From Thamnaconus septentrionalis (lineage: Eukaryota; Chordata; Actinopteri; Tetraodontiformes; Monacanthidae): DNA of 64,000 bases. Made by a program: the position numbers and the translations under genes. The notes beneath the pieces are model-generated. The model ran no database searches. It saw nothing but the letters and a program-made list of their open reading frames with translations, and was not told the DNA's origin. The stretch spans positions 5,562,001 to 5,626,000 of the forward strand of contig CM020503.1 of assembly GCA_009823395.1 (NCBI GenBank). The letters are read 5' to 3'. Of the stretch, positions 28,155-40,159 are shown piece after piece. Numbering within the stretch: position 1 is the first letter of the stretch; each line of letters begins with the position of its first letter.

Positions 28155-31100
28155 CATGGGGAAAGATGGCACAGAACAGTCACCTCCAGAAGGGGCTTTT
28201 CCATTCTGACCACTGTTGGCGGGAACAGGAACATGACCTTTGACCCCACCGACCATGGCGCTGTCACCCGCGCTCGCCTTCTCGTCTGCTGTCGTTTCCC
28301 CCAGCGCCCTCCTGTGGCCGTGAGAAGAGGCAGGAAGCACCGTTGGCTAAAGGTCATAGCGACTCTTTGGCTCTGTTGACATTCGATTCAGGCTGCAGGT
28401 TTCATAATCACACGCTGACATGAGTCTGAGTCTGAGTCCTGCTGTTTTATCGGGTTATTGGATCCAGAGCTGCTGCAGCTGTATTTCACTCATGATGTTC
28501 GTCCACACAGAGTGTCTGGGCTCAGTGTGTTTTTGGACGGCCCTTCATGCAGGTAGATTCAACACGTACTACCTCCAGTAGGTCAAATCTGACTGCCTGT
28601 CCTAAAGTGACCTAAAGTGCAGCTTAACAGGAGCCACAGGGACTGAGATATCAGTATTTTGACATATCTGCACATGGAATTCTTCTTAACTGGCAAAAAC
28701 CGAAATTAAGTTATAATGATTGTCAAAGAAAGGAACTGAAATGAGATAATACACTTAAAAATGACCTTAATTACGTTTCAATCAAAAGATTTTGACGTCC
28801 TGTGTAAAGTTAAGGGGGCGACACGGTGGCGCAGTGGTTAGCGCTGCCGCCTCACAGCAAGAAGGTCGTGGGTTCGATTCCGGGGCCCGGACCTGTGACC
28901 TTTCTGTGTGGAGTTTGCATGTTCTCCCCGTGTCTGCGTGGGTTCTCTCCGGGTTCTCCGGCTTCCCCCCACACTCCAAAAACATGCATGTGAGGTCAAT
29001 TGAAGATTCTAAATTGTCCGTAGGTGTGCATGTGAGTGTGAATGGTTGTTTGTCTTTATGTGGCCCTGCGATGAACTGGCGACTTGTCCAGGGTGTACCC
29101 TGCCTTCGCCCTAAGACAGCTGGGATAGGCTCCAGCAGACCCCCGTGACCCTGAATTGGAATAAGCGGGTATAGAAGATGAATGAATGTAAAGTTAAGGC
29201 AGTTTTGTTTTTGGTTTTGTTGGGCCCGGCTGTTTTGATGTCAAGATCAGTTTCATAAGAGAATTTAGCACAATCTTTTCATGGCTCGGCGCTGACATCA
29301 TTGTTTGTTTGGGAAACTATGTGCTGGCTGAACTGAACTGCCATAATCCCAAACAGATTTGACCGTGTACACACAGGCACACGAACTGTCTAGTGGTTGT
29401 TTTTAGCACTGATGGCCCCTGATGCAGCGAGTGACGACGGCGTCACGGGGGGCGGGTGTTAGCGATGGGTGGCTGCAGCGGATTTCTTTTTTTAATAGCA
29501 CAGAAAACACATTTCCTATTAGTTCTCTACTGGTTAAAGGCCCGCAGTATCGGATCTACTGCCATCTACTGGTAAGAAACCATATGTAAATGTATTTAGC
29601 CTCATGCTATAGTGACCTTGGTGCCACATTAGCTATCACATTAGCTATTTGGCTATCAAACCCAAACTTGAAACCCATCTGCTCTTCAGCAACTTTCTTT
29701 CAGGAAAGGCCCCTCCCACTCCCACTCCCACATTAATCCCAGTTTCCTGATCTTCCACTTGATCTCACATCTTTCTCACATCAGTGACAATTTGGTGACC
29801 TTGAGATTTCGAACGGCATACAAATTCTATTCGATAGATGTGTCATTTACTGGGCCTGTAAGTTAAGTGTTTTATTTTTTTAATTTCCCTGTTGACAGTT
29901 GGGATAGGCTCCAACAGACCCCTGCAACCCTGAGTCCAGGAGAATATAGTGTATATAGAGGATGGATGGATGGATGGATAGATGGATGAATTTCCCTGAC
30001 ACCTGAATGTGCTTGTTGCTCCTACCTCTGGTAGGTCGCAGCCTCAGTCAAGCTCCAGGCCGCTGCCTGACCGAACTGACCCACACCATCACCATCACTT
30101 GTCCACAGCGACGTGGAGCCGCGGCTGACGCCGCCAGGACAAAGGACCTGTCGGCCACCTGGGCGACGCCCACGCTGAGCAGCGCGCCAGAGCCTTCCAA
30201 GACCTCAGCAGAGGAGGTCGCTCGTCTGGCTGCGAGGAAAAGGGACGGCTCACACATAAACTACGGCAACATACATTTATGGCAGACATTTCTGTGTATT
30301 TCATCTGTCTGACCTGGTGTTGGTCGCCTGCCGCAAAGTGACAGATGTCCCAGACCTGGAGCCAGCCTGATGAGTGTCCACACACCAGGACGGTGTTTCC
30401 AGTCTGATCCGAGCCCAGGCTGAGGACACGCTGGCCCGGCTGCTCTGGAGCGTAGAACTGGCCTGATATTTGGGTTGAAATGAACCTTTTTTCAGTTTTC
30501 TGACCGTGACAATGGCCTAAAAATCCACCCCAGCGCAGACAAACAGTCTCCTGTAGGTTTGGGTTCCTTCAGGTCAGCAGCTGCTCTCCCCTAAAAGCTG
30601 CATCCCAGCGAGTCTATATCCAGTCCGTCCCCTTTGCCAATTTGATGCGGTCTGGACTTGAATAAAACATAAACTCCGGAGACAAATTGCTACCCTTTGA
30701 CTGCTCGCTGTTATGTCACACATGTCGCAGTTTCAAATTCCCCTCTGGAAGGAGGGCACACACGCACGCACACACAGAAAAAGCAAAATGCACTCAAGCT
30801 GACTTTGAGCGTGGCGGTTCCAGTGGGTGAATCCCACACCGCTAAACACAGATGTGTTCTGGAAGGAGACATAGTTGTGGCTTGCCCCGGAATGGTGCAG
30901 GCGGGAGGCCAAGTTGACAGTTCAGTCTGACTGTCACTGGCGCTCGCTGTTCCTAAATCCTCCTCCTTAATGAAGTGGAGCGCCTTTAAAACAGATGGCC
31001 GCCTGTCAACGACTCTCACAGTTTGAAGCTTACTTTTCTCCTGCTCTTACCGTGAGACGCGCGCCTGGCCGCTGACGCTCCAGAAGCTGAGCCGCCACCC

Positions 31101-34100
31101 TGCGAGGACACCAGGACGCCCGGTGCTTCAGCTGTCTGTCTCCAGCTCGACGCTGCAGGAACAAAAGGCCGTCGATGGGGGGCGCCGCTCTGGACGAGCA
31201 GGAAGAAAAAGCAGAACGGGAAATAAAGCGCCAGTCAAGGTAAAGCAACTTTAAAGGTCCAGGGTGCAAGTGTTAGTGGCATCTAGTGGTCAGAAATCAT
31301 ACTGCAAGCAATTGTTTTTAAACTCTGTAAAACCCACTATGATCAAAACCTGACTTGCAGCTCTTTAACTTGTACTTTAGTGTTACTGGCATATCAATGA
31401 ACACACTAAATGGACTTTCTACATCACAAGCTGAGCTGATTATCATAGTAATGCCTCAGCAGACGTTTTTTTTTTTTTTTTTTTTAAATGTGAACAAAGT
31501 GTCGCTGCTTGAGGGCTAGTCATCTTCTCCGCTTGCAGTGAGCGGTTGGCCAATCACAAGAGAGTGAGCTGCTGTTCCAAGGCGGTGTCTAGTGGTTGTT
31601 TTTAGCACTGATGGCCCCTGATGCAGCGAGTGACGACGGCGTCACGGGGCGGGTGTTAGCGATGGGTGGCTGCAGCGGATTTCTTTTTTTTAATATGCTG
31701 AAAACACATTTCCTATTGGTTCTCTACTGGTTAAAGGCCCGCAGTATCGGATCTACTGCCATCTACTGGTAAGAAACCATATGTAAATGTATTTAGCCTC
31801 ATGCTATAGTGACCGCGACACGGTGGCGCAGTGGTTAGAGCTGCCGCCTCACAGCAAGAAGGTTTCAGGAAAGGCCCCTCCCACTCCCACTCCCACATTA
31901 ATCCCAGTTTCCTGATCTTCCACTTGATCTCACATCTTTCTCACATCAGTGACAATTTGGTGACCTTGAGATTTCGAACGGCATACAAATTCTATTCGAT
32001 AGATGTGTCATTTACTGGGCCTGTAAGTTAAGTGTTTTATTTTTTTAATTTCCCTGTTGACAGTTGGGATAGGCTCCAACAGACCCCTGCAACCCTGAGT
32101 CCAGGAGAATATAGTGTATATAGAGGATGGATGGATGGATGGATGGATAGATGGATGAATTTCCCTGACACCTGAATGTGCTTGTTGCTCCTACCTCTGG
32201 TAGGTCGCAGCCTCAGTCAAGCTCCAGGCCGCTGCCTGACCGAACTGACCCACACCATCACCATCACTTGTCCACAGCGACGTGGAGCCGTCGGCTGACG
32301 CCGCCAGGACAAAGGACCTGTCGGCCACCTGGGCGACGTCCACGCTGAGCAGCGCCGCGTTGTGAGCCTTCCAAGACCTCAGCAGAGGAGGTCGCTCGTC
32401 TGGCTGCGAGGAAAAGGGACGGCTCACACATAAACTACGGCAACATACATTTATGGCAGACATTTCTGTGTATTTCATCTGTCTGACCTGGTGTTGGTCG
32501 CCTGCATAAAGTGACAGATGTCCCAGACCTGGAGCCAGCCTGATGAGTGTCCACACACCAGGACGGTGTTTCCAGTCTGATCCGAGCCCAGGCTGAGGAC
32601 ACGCTGGCCCGGCTGCTCTGGAGCGTAGAACTGGCCTGATATTTGGGTTGAAATGAACCTTTTTCAGTTTTCTGACCGTGACAATGGCCTAAAATCCACC
32701 CCAAGCGCAGACAAACAGTCTCCTGTAGGTTTGGGTTCCTTCAGGTCAGCAGCTGCTCTCCCCTAAAGCTGCATCCCAGCGAGTCTATATCCAGTCCGTC
32801 CCCTTTGCCAATTTGATGCGGTCTGGACTTGAATAAAACATAAACTCCGGAGACAAATTGCTACCCTTTGACTGCTCGCTGTTATGTCACACATGTCGCA
32901 GTTTCAAATTCCCCTCTGGAAGGAGGGCACACACGCACGCACACACAGAAAAAGCAAAATGCACTCAAGCTGACTTTGAGCGTGGCGGTTCCAGTGGGTG
33001 AATCCCACACCGCTAAACACAGATGTGTTCTGGAAGGAGACATAGTTGTGGCTTGCCCCGGAATGGTGCAGGCGGGAGGCCAAGTTGACAGTTCAGTCTG
33101 ACTGTCACTGGCGCTCGCTGTTCCTAAATCCTCCTCCTTAATGAAGTGGAGCGCCTTTAAAACAGATGGCCGCCTGTCAACGACTCTCACAGTTTGAAGC
33201 TTACTTTTCTCCTGCTCTTACCGTAGAGACGCGCCTGGCCGCTGACGCTCCAGAAGCTGAGCCGGCCACCCTGCGAGGACACCAGGACGCCCCGGTGCTT
33301 CAGCTGTCTGTCTCCAGCTCGACGCTGCAGGAACAAAAGGCCGTCGATGGGGGGCGCCGCTCTGGACGAGCAGGAAGAAAAAGCAGAACGGGAAATAAAG
33401 CGCCAGTCAAGGTAAAGCAACTTTAAAGGTCCAGGGTGCAAGTGTTAGTGGCATCTAGTGGTCAGAAATCATACTGCAAGCAATTGTTTTTAAACTCTGT
33501 AAAACCCACTATGATCAAAACCTGACTTGCAGCTCTTTAACTTGTACTTTAGTGTTACTGGCATATCAATGAACACACTAAATGGACTTTCTACATCACA
33601 AGCTGAGCTCATTATGATAGTAATGCCTCAGCAGATGTATTTCTTTTTTTTTAAATGTGACCAAAGTGTCGCTGCTTGAGGGCTAGTCATCTTCTCCGCT
33701 TGCAGTGAGCGGTTGGCCAATCACAAGAGAGTGAGCTGCTGTTCCAAGGCGGAGCCACGGATGGAGCAGGTAGGGGAGGGGGAAGAGAGGCAGAAGAGTG
33801 AAAGATTTTGGTTTTGTGAGGCCTGTACAGCTCAAACCAAACAAACCTTGTTTATTGTTGGAAGTAGACGCCCAGAACAAATGTGTTATGTTGGAAATGG
33901 CCATAATTGGGCCCATTTCAATGTGTGGTAGAAAAGCATCTTGGGCTTTTTCTTTGCATTTGACGGCAATGCAGACAGGAAGTAATCAGACAACCAGTAA
34001 ATAACCTCTAAAAACAACAACAGTCAGAGTGTCTAATCTTGCAAAGAACCACACGTCAGGGTTCCTCACACACCACAACACTACTTGGCCTCAGTGTGTG

Positions 34101-37100
34101 TGTGTTGCTCTTGGGAGGAGGCTCGTACTGCTAACAGCTGCGTGTTCAGCTGACCGCACTCACCCTGACTGTGCGGACTGGTGCAGGTGCTGCACGGCTC
34201 CCTGCGTCTCCAGCCTCCAGACGACGAGGTCGGCGTCGTGACTCGCCGTGGCAACGACCCCCAGCGTGGCGCACTGGCTCACAGCCAGGATGTCTGACTT
34301 GTGGACGCCGGCCGACTTCCACCACATGTCTGCATTCACGTACAAATCCTAAAGACAAAAAAAACCCAAAAACCTTTTTCTTTACAAAATCGCACATTGC
34401 TTATCTCTAGAGGGAGAAACCGTTGGCAGGCGGTTGTGCATGTGAGCTTTTAGAGCCAGTTTACAGATTGTGTTTACAGCTCTGGAACTGCGAGGCCCAG
34501 CACGGCGGACATCAGAGGGGCGGCGGGCGCAGATGTCCCGCAGGCAGCTTTGATCTCACCAGGTGCGCGTTTTTAATAAGATTTGCGTCACTCTGCTGAT
34601 ATCACTCGATTCCCCCCCCCAAAGAAAACAATCCCCGCTTTTTTTGGGGCCTTTAGGTGTGTTCTGAGGAGCCTGGCTGTGCTGACACGCGAGAAACATG
34701 ATAATGAGAAACATTAAGTGCTGAGAGAGGTATAATGGTTGCAAGTTGCAGGAGAAGCACAAATAGTGAATGTTAGCGCCGTAGCCTTTAGGTCTGGAAT
34801 CTGACCGCAGAGCAGATTGTGGTTAAAAGGTCGAGAGGAAACGTGTAACACAAGGATCTGAGGTGTGAAAATTCGCCACACAGCACTTTGTACTGTTTCA
34901 ACTGGCAGTGCTTTTCTCTGCCTTTCATATCCCAGCTCTCAGTGTGTGTAAATGTGTTTCCCGTCAACGAACTACACAGCAGAGGCCCAACGCAAAGGTA
35001 CCGGCAGCGCCGCGCGTTGAATCCAATCACACATTTTTATTTGCAGGAAATATTTTTTCGAGGTGAGAATTCCTCGCGAGCTCTGACAGTCGCAGGCACT
35101 CCTTCAGAAATAGTGTTTTAATCCTCCGCAGGATTATTTACTATGGTGACAGCTGTTTATGTGTGACTCATCGTCCAGCTGTCAACATCTGGGGAAGAGA
35201 TTGTGGGCGAGTGAAGGATAAAGTGTCATGATGTGTATGTTCTGACACATTTTTTTTTCATGTCTTAAGTCACTGTGCGTGCCGCACTTCCGTTATCTCA
35301 TTGGTCAAAATTCCAACGTCCTGCTCATCCGTCTTGCCGACCTTTTCCAATCAGTCCTTGGATTCCATTAGCAGTCAGCTTCCTTGTGGTTGTGGCTAAA
35401 GCAGGAAGCAACTGCAACTGATGAAGAGGAGCCTAGAGAGTCAGGAAGTCAATAACTATTGTTTAAGATAATATCATGGCTGCTGCACTCCTGACGATTG
35501 GACAATATAGAGTTTCCAGTGGTGCCAGTGCTAATTTAATCATAGTATACAGACTAAATTAGAATTAAAAGTCATGAGAAGTGCATGATGTGAGGTCCAG
35601 CCATGAAATAGTGTAGAGTGGTTTCAAACTCTTCATGTGACCATCAGCTGGGGATAATTTTTTATTGATAGACGGCAGGTACGTCCAATCATGTTCCACG
35701 TTGTTTCAAACTCTTTCAATGGGCTCTTTGCTAGATGGATGAAGGGAAACGCTTCATTGCGTGGTTGATGCTGATCTGTATTTGGTGTTCAGACACTTTA
35801 TGTATACATGAGATCTACAGAAACAGACCAATAAATTAAATTTGCACATCCAGCCACAAAACTGGCAGTTATAGACAGGTTTGAACCAAAGAGGTGAAAG
35901 GCTGACTGTAGTTCAGCCGGCTTGTTGAGTGACTGCAGTGCACCTGCATTTATTTTACCTTGGCAGTTGCAATGTCGTACTGTACGATCTGCTGGCTCCA
36001 GCCCACGGCCAGCAGCTTGTTGTCCTTCAGACACGTCAACCCAGTCACTTCAGAGTTGGTGACCGGCTCCAGCTTGTGCAAGTTGAGGCCGCTCAGTAAG
36101 TTCCACACCTGCAGGAAGGAGCAAAGAACTCAGTGCCCTCTTGGAGGTGTGAAAATGCATATTGCTGTTTTCTATTTATTTTTTTTCCAAAAAAGGACCT
36201 TTATGGTGCCACTGCAGGCGGCGGTGATCAGCCGTCTGTGGGAGGAGTCCAGCGCCAAGCAGGTGACTTCTTCTTCTCCGTGCGCATTTAAGATGTGGAG
36301 CCTCCTCCTCCCCGTCTCCACGTCCCACGTGAACACGGACGAGTCGCCGTGTCCGGTCACCAGCAGCCTCAGGGTGGGGTTGTACAGGGCACAGGACAGG
36401 AGGGCCGGGCTGCCACCGCCACTGCTGCTGTGCTGTGAAACCCCAGACCAGTCACCCTCTCCTCCTCTCCCCTCAGCCAGTGGGAGCAGAGCCAGATAAT
36501 CTTTGCAGCCAACCACTAAATGGGCCCGCTGGCAGTGGGAGGGGCTCGGCAGCAGGAAGGGGAAGTTGCCGTGTTCCAGGATCTGAGCCGGCTGCTGGCA
36601 GGGGAACTGCAGGCGGACGCTTTTCAGACAGCGATGGCTGGAAATGTCCCAAACCCTGAGTTCCTTGCAAAAAGAAATAATCTAAATTATTAAACCCAGT
36701 GGTAGTGCTGTTCATATAATGAAAATCAGCAGAAGCAAAATGAGGGAGCCCTTTTAGGGATGTTAACAATGAATCGATTATCAATTAATTGTTAATTAAG
36801 AATTGAATCAATTAAATTAAATTAGTTGCAACTAATTGAACATTTTTTACACGGGTAGTTAATATCATTATAACAGTGAAGTGGCAGGAAAGAGCAATTC
36901 ACCTGTAGATACTGTGATGTCATAATATATCTAGAACAGGTGACTTTTAAACAACTTTATTTTTTTTTAAAGTTGAAATGTGACCCATTAGAAATCAACT
37001 TAAAGTCAGAGGATAAATGTTTAGGGTGTTTTTAATGTTCTCTAATGTAAATATGGGTCACATTGGACCCTCAGCATTATTTAAGGGTTAAATAATGTGT

Positions 37101-37822
37101 TCCTTACACATTTTTCATTGTGAAATTTAGGTTCTCAGAAGAAAATCACCACTTATCAATTACGTTAATTGATCAATAAGGTCAATCAACGAATCAATAA
37201 TTTACATCCCTAAGCCCTTTGCGACATCACAAAGGGCCCCCTACCTTGTCTGTGTCTTTATCAAACCTAGAGATGTTCCAGCAATACAGCATTTCTTATT
37301 TTTTAGCTAGCACTGTCTTATTAGTGTTTACGTTTAATTAGTTGCGCAATGCTGCTCCACTAGAGTCTCCATGGGTGAAACACCTCAAAACGACTGTTTA
37401 CTAGTCATTTGCTGGCATGCACTGAACTCCATTTCCCTTTTTGACTCACAGCGTCTCTGGAGTAGCTGAGGATTTGCCCGGCTGGCTGGTAGATTGCCAC
37501 ATCCAATACAGCGGCGCTGTGGCCCAGCAGCACTGCCACAGGATGTGAGGTCACAAAGCGAGTCCACAGCCTGACTGCTCGGTCACAACCGCCGGTCGCC
37601 ATCAACTGCAGGGTGGCGCTGTAGTCAAAACATTTCACTCCCTGCAACGAGACAAAACAGCACTTTTTTTTCTTTTTTTTTCAGATGCACAGAGCTGAGT
37701 TAGAAGACATTTAAATAGCGATGACGGGGGGAAAACATGTCTAATTAGAAAACAACTTGTCTGGTCTATCGAGTGGAGGAGTTGTTAAGGGTGGTGTGCA
37801 GATTCCAATTAGTGGCTTGAAC

Positions 37823-37854
<32 letters not shown>

Positions 37855-40125
37855 ACGCGCCACAGAAGCCACCGAGAATAATGGGAAGCACCGCCACCCA
37901 CTTTAATGATGTTTGGTGGAGCAGCGCTACTTCTCTCCACTGTGGGTGTCTGTCTGTCTGGGTGGCTTTTAGCTTTAGAAATAGCTGCTTGACGTCCTGC
38001 TTCTGTCTGAGGGCGACTCTCAGAATAAGTTGCGTAACACGGTGCTTTGCAGCGGCAGACTTCAGTGAAAGTTCAGACAGGTTCAGGTCAGTGTCACCTG
38101 GACCCGCTAGTGATGCCTTTCACTCACTTCACATCAGGAACTGATAACTGGCTCTCTTTTATGACAAAAAGTATTCACATTCTCATATTACAGCTCATTG
38201 AAAAAGGGAATTTCAGATAAATTAATGGTGATTCGAATTCAATTATTTTAATTTATCGTGATTTCTTTTTTTTTTGGCCCTATTTTAAGCAACATTGCAA
38301 TGTAAAGAAATTACCTCCTTAATTCCCCAAATACAAGGGTCCCGCTTTAGGGTTAGATTTGTAAAGACAACAGAGGCGGGCGGGACTCTCTGATGATGTC
38401 ATGACCACGCTTGGCTGCTGGCTCGTACATCACTCTGTTGATTGGCTCCTGGTGGATGTTGGGGATGTGGCGGTGGAGACCATGTCGCTGTGCTGGCCCA
38501 GGTCCTGTCGCGGCCACAGACACAACAATCACTGGCTCAGCGATGTCTGCGTTGGCGTAATCAAGGAAAAGAGGCGGGACATAATGGGAAAAAAATTCTC
38601 TGTGGGAGGTTTTCTTTCTTGGATGGACTCTTAAAAAAGACGTGAACACGGACGAGTCGCCGTGTCCGGTCACCAGCAGCCTCAGGGTGGGGTTGTACAG
38701 GGCACAGGACAGGAGGGCCGGGCTGCCGCCGCCACTGCTGCTGTGCTGTGAAACCCCAGACCAGTCACCCTCTCCTCCTCTCCCCTCAGCCAGTGGGAGC
38801 AGAGCCAGATAATCTTTGCAGCCAACCACTAAATGGGCCCGCTGGCAGTGGGAGGGCTCGGCAGCAGGAAGGGAAGTTGCCGTGTTCCAGGATCTGAGCC
38901 GGCTGCTGGCAGGGGAACTGCAGGCGGACGCTTTTCAGACAGCGATGGCTGGAAATGTCCCAAACCCTGAGTTCCTTGCAAAAGAAATAATCTAAATTAT
39001 TAAACCCAGTGGTAGTGCTGTTCATATAATGAAAATCAGCAGAAGCAAAATGAGGGAGCCCTTTTAGGGATGTTAACAATGAATCGATTATCAATTAATT
39101 GTTAATTAAGAATTGAATCAATTAAATTAAATTAGTTGCAACTATTTGAACATTTTTACACGGGTAGTTAATATCGTTATAACAGTGAAGTGGCAGAAAG
39201 AGCAATTCACCTGTAGATACTGTGATGTCATAATATATCTAGAACAGGTGACTTTTAAACAACTTTATTTTTTTTAAAGTTGAAATGTGACCCATTAGAA
39301 ATCAACTTAAAGTCAGAGGATAAATGTTTAGGGTGTTTTTAATGTTCTCTAATGTAAATATGGGTCACATTGGACCCTCAGCATTATTTAAGGGTTAAAT
39401 AATGTGTTCCTTACACATTTTTCATTGTGAAATTTAGGTTCTCAGAAGAAAATCACCACTTATCAATTACGTTAATCGATCAATAAGGTCAATCAACGAA
39501 TCAATAATTTACATCCCTAAGCCCTTTGCGACATCACAAAGGGCCCCCTACCTTGTCTGTGTCTTTATCAAACCTAGAGATGTTCCAGCAATACAGCATT
39601 TCTTATTTTTTAGCTAGCACTGTCTTATTAGTGTTTACGTTTAATTAGTTGCATAATGCTGCTCCACTAGAGTCTCCATGGGTGAAACACCTCAAAACGA
39701 CTGTTTACTAGTCATTTGCTGGCATGCACTGAACTCCATTTCCTTTTTGACTCACAGCGTCTCTGGAGTAGCTGAGGATTTGCCCGGCTGGCTGGTAGAT
39801 TGCCACATCCAATACAGCGGCGCTGTGGCCCAGCAGCACTGCCACAGGATGTGAGGTCACAAAGCGAGTCCACAGCCTGACTGCTCGGTCACAACCGCCG
39901 GTCGCCATCAACTGCAGGGTGGCGCTGTAGTCAAAACATTTCACTCCCTGCAACGAGACAAAACAGCACTTTTTTTTCTTTTTTTTTCAGATGCACAGAG
40001 CTGAGTTAGAAGACATTTAAATAGCGATGACGGGGGGAAAACATGTCTAATTAGAAAACAACTTGTCTGGTCTATCGAGTGGAGGAGTTGTTAAGGGTGG
40101 TGTGCAGATTCCAATTAGTGGCTTG

Positions 40126-40159
<34 letters not shown>

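Larger units (their letters stand above)
29387..31585. repeat. tandem duplication A, left unit
   Basis: Direct copy of 31586-33752. It begins tgtctagtggttgttttt and ends ttccaaggcgg. It holds copies of WD40 gene exons 13-15. The copies are near-identical over most of their length but differ by small indels, a GGAT unit count (4 versus 5), a poly-T length, and one replaced block near 29610-29704. Confidence 0.93.
31586..33752. repeat. tandem duplication A, right unit
   Basis: Direct copy of 29387-31585, abutting it with no spacer. It carries exon 13 (33361-33222) and exon 15 (32403-32195) with intact frames, and exon 14 (32635-32488) one base short. At about 31810-31863 it carries a 5' SINE head that the left unit lacks. 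Confidence 0.93.
36329..38641. repeat. tandem duplication B, left unit
   Basis: Direct copy of 38642-40939. It starts gtgaacacggacgagtcgcc inside WD40 gene exon 10 and ends ttaaaaaagac inside a copy of exon 7. The bases 'ac' occur at both breakpoints, a 2 bp microhomology. The copies are near-identical, and both TG microsatellites (37824-37853, 40129-40158) have 15 units. Confidence 0.95.

Noticed and set aside
30697..33101. Two identical 77-codon plus-strand frames (30697-30930, 32868-33101)
   Set aside because: They are identical only because they lie in the two units of duplication A; both are antisense to WD40 introns.
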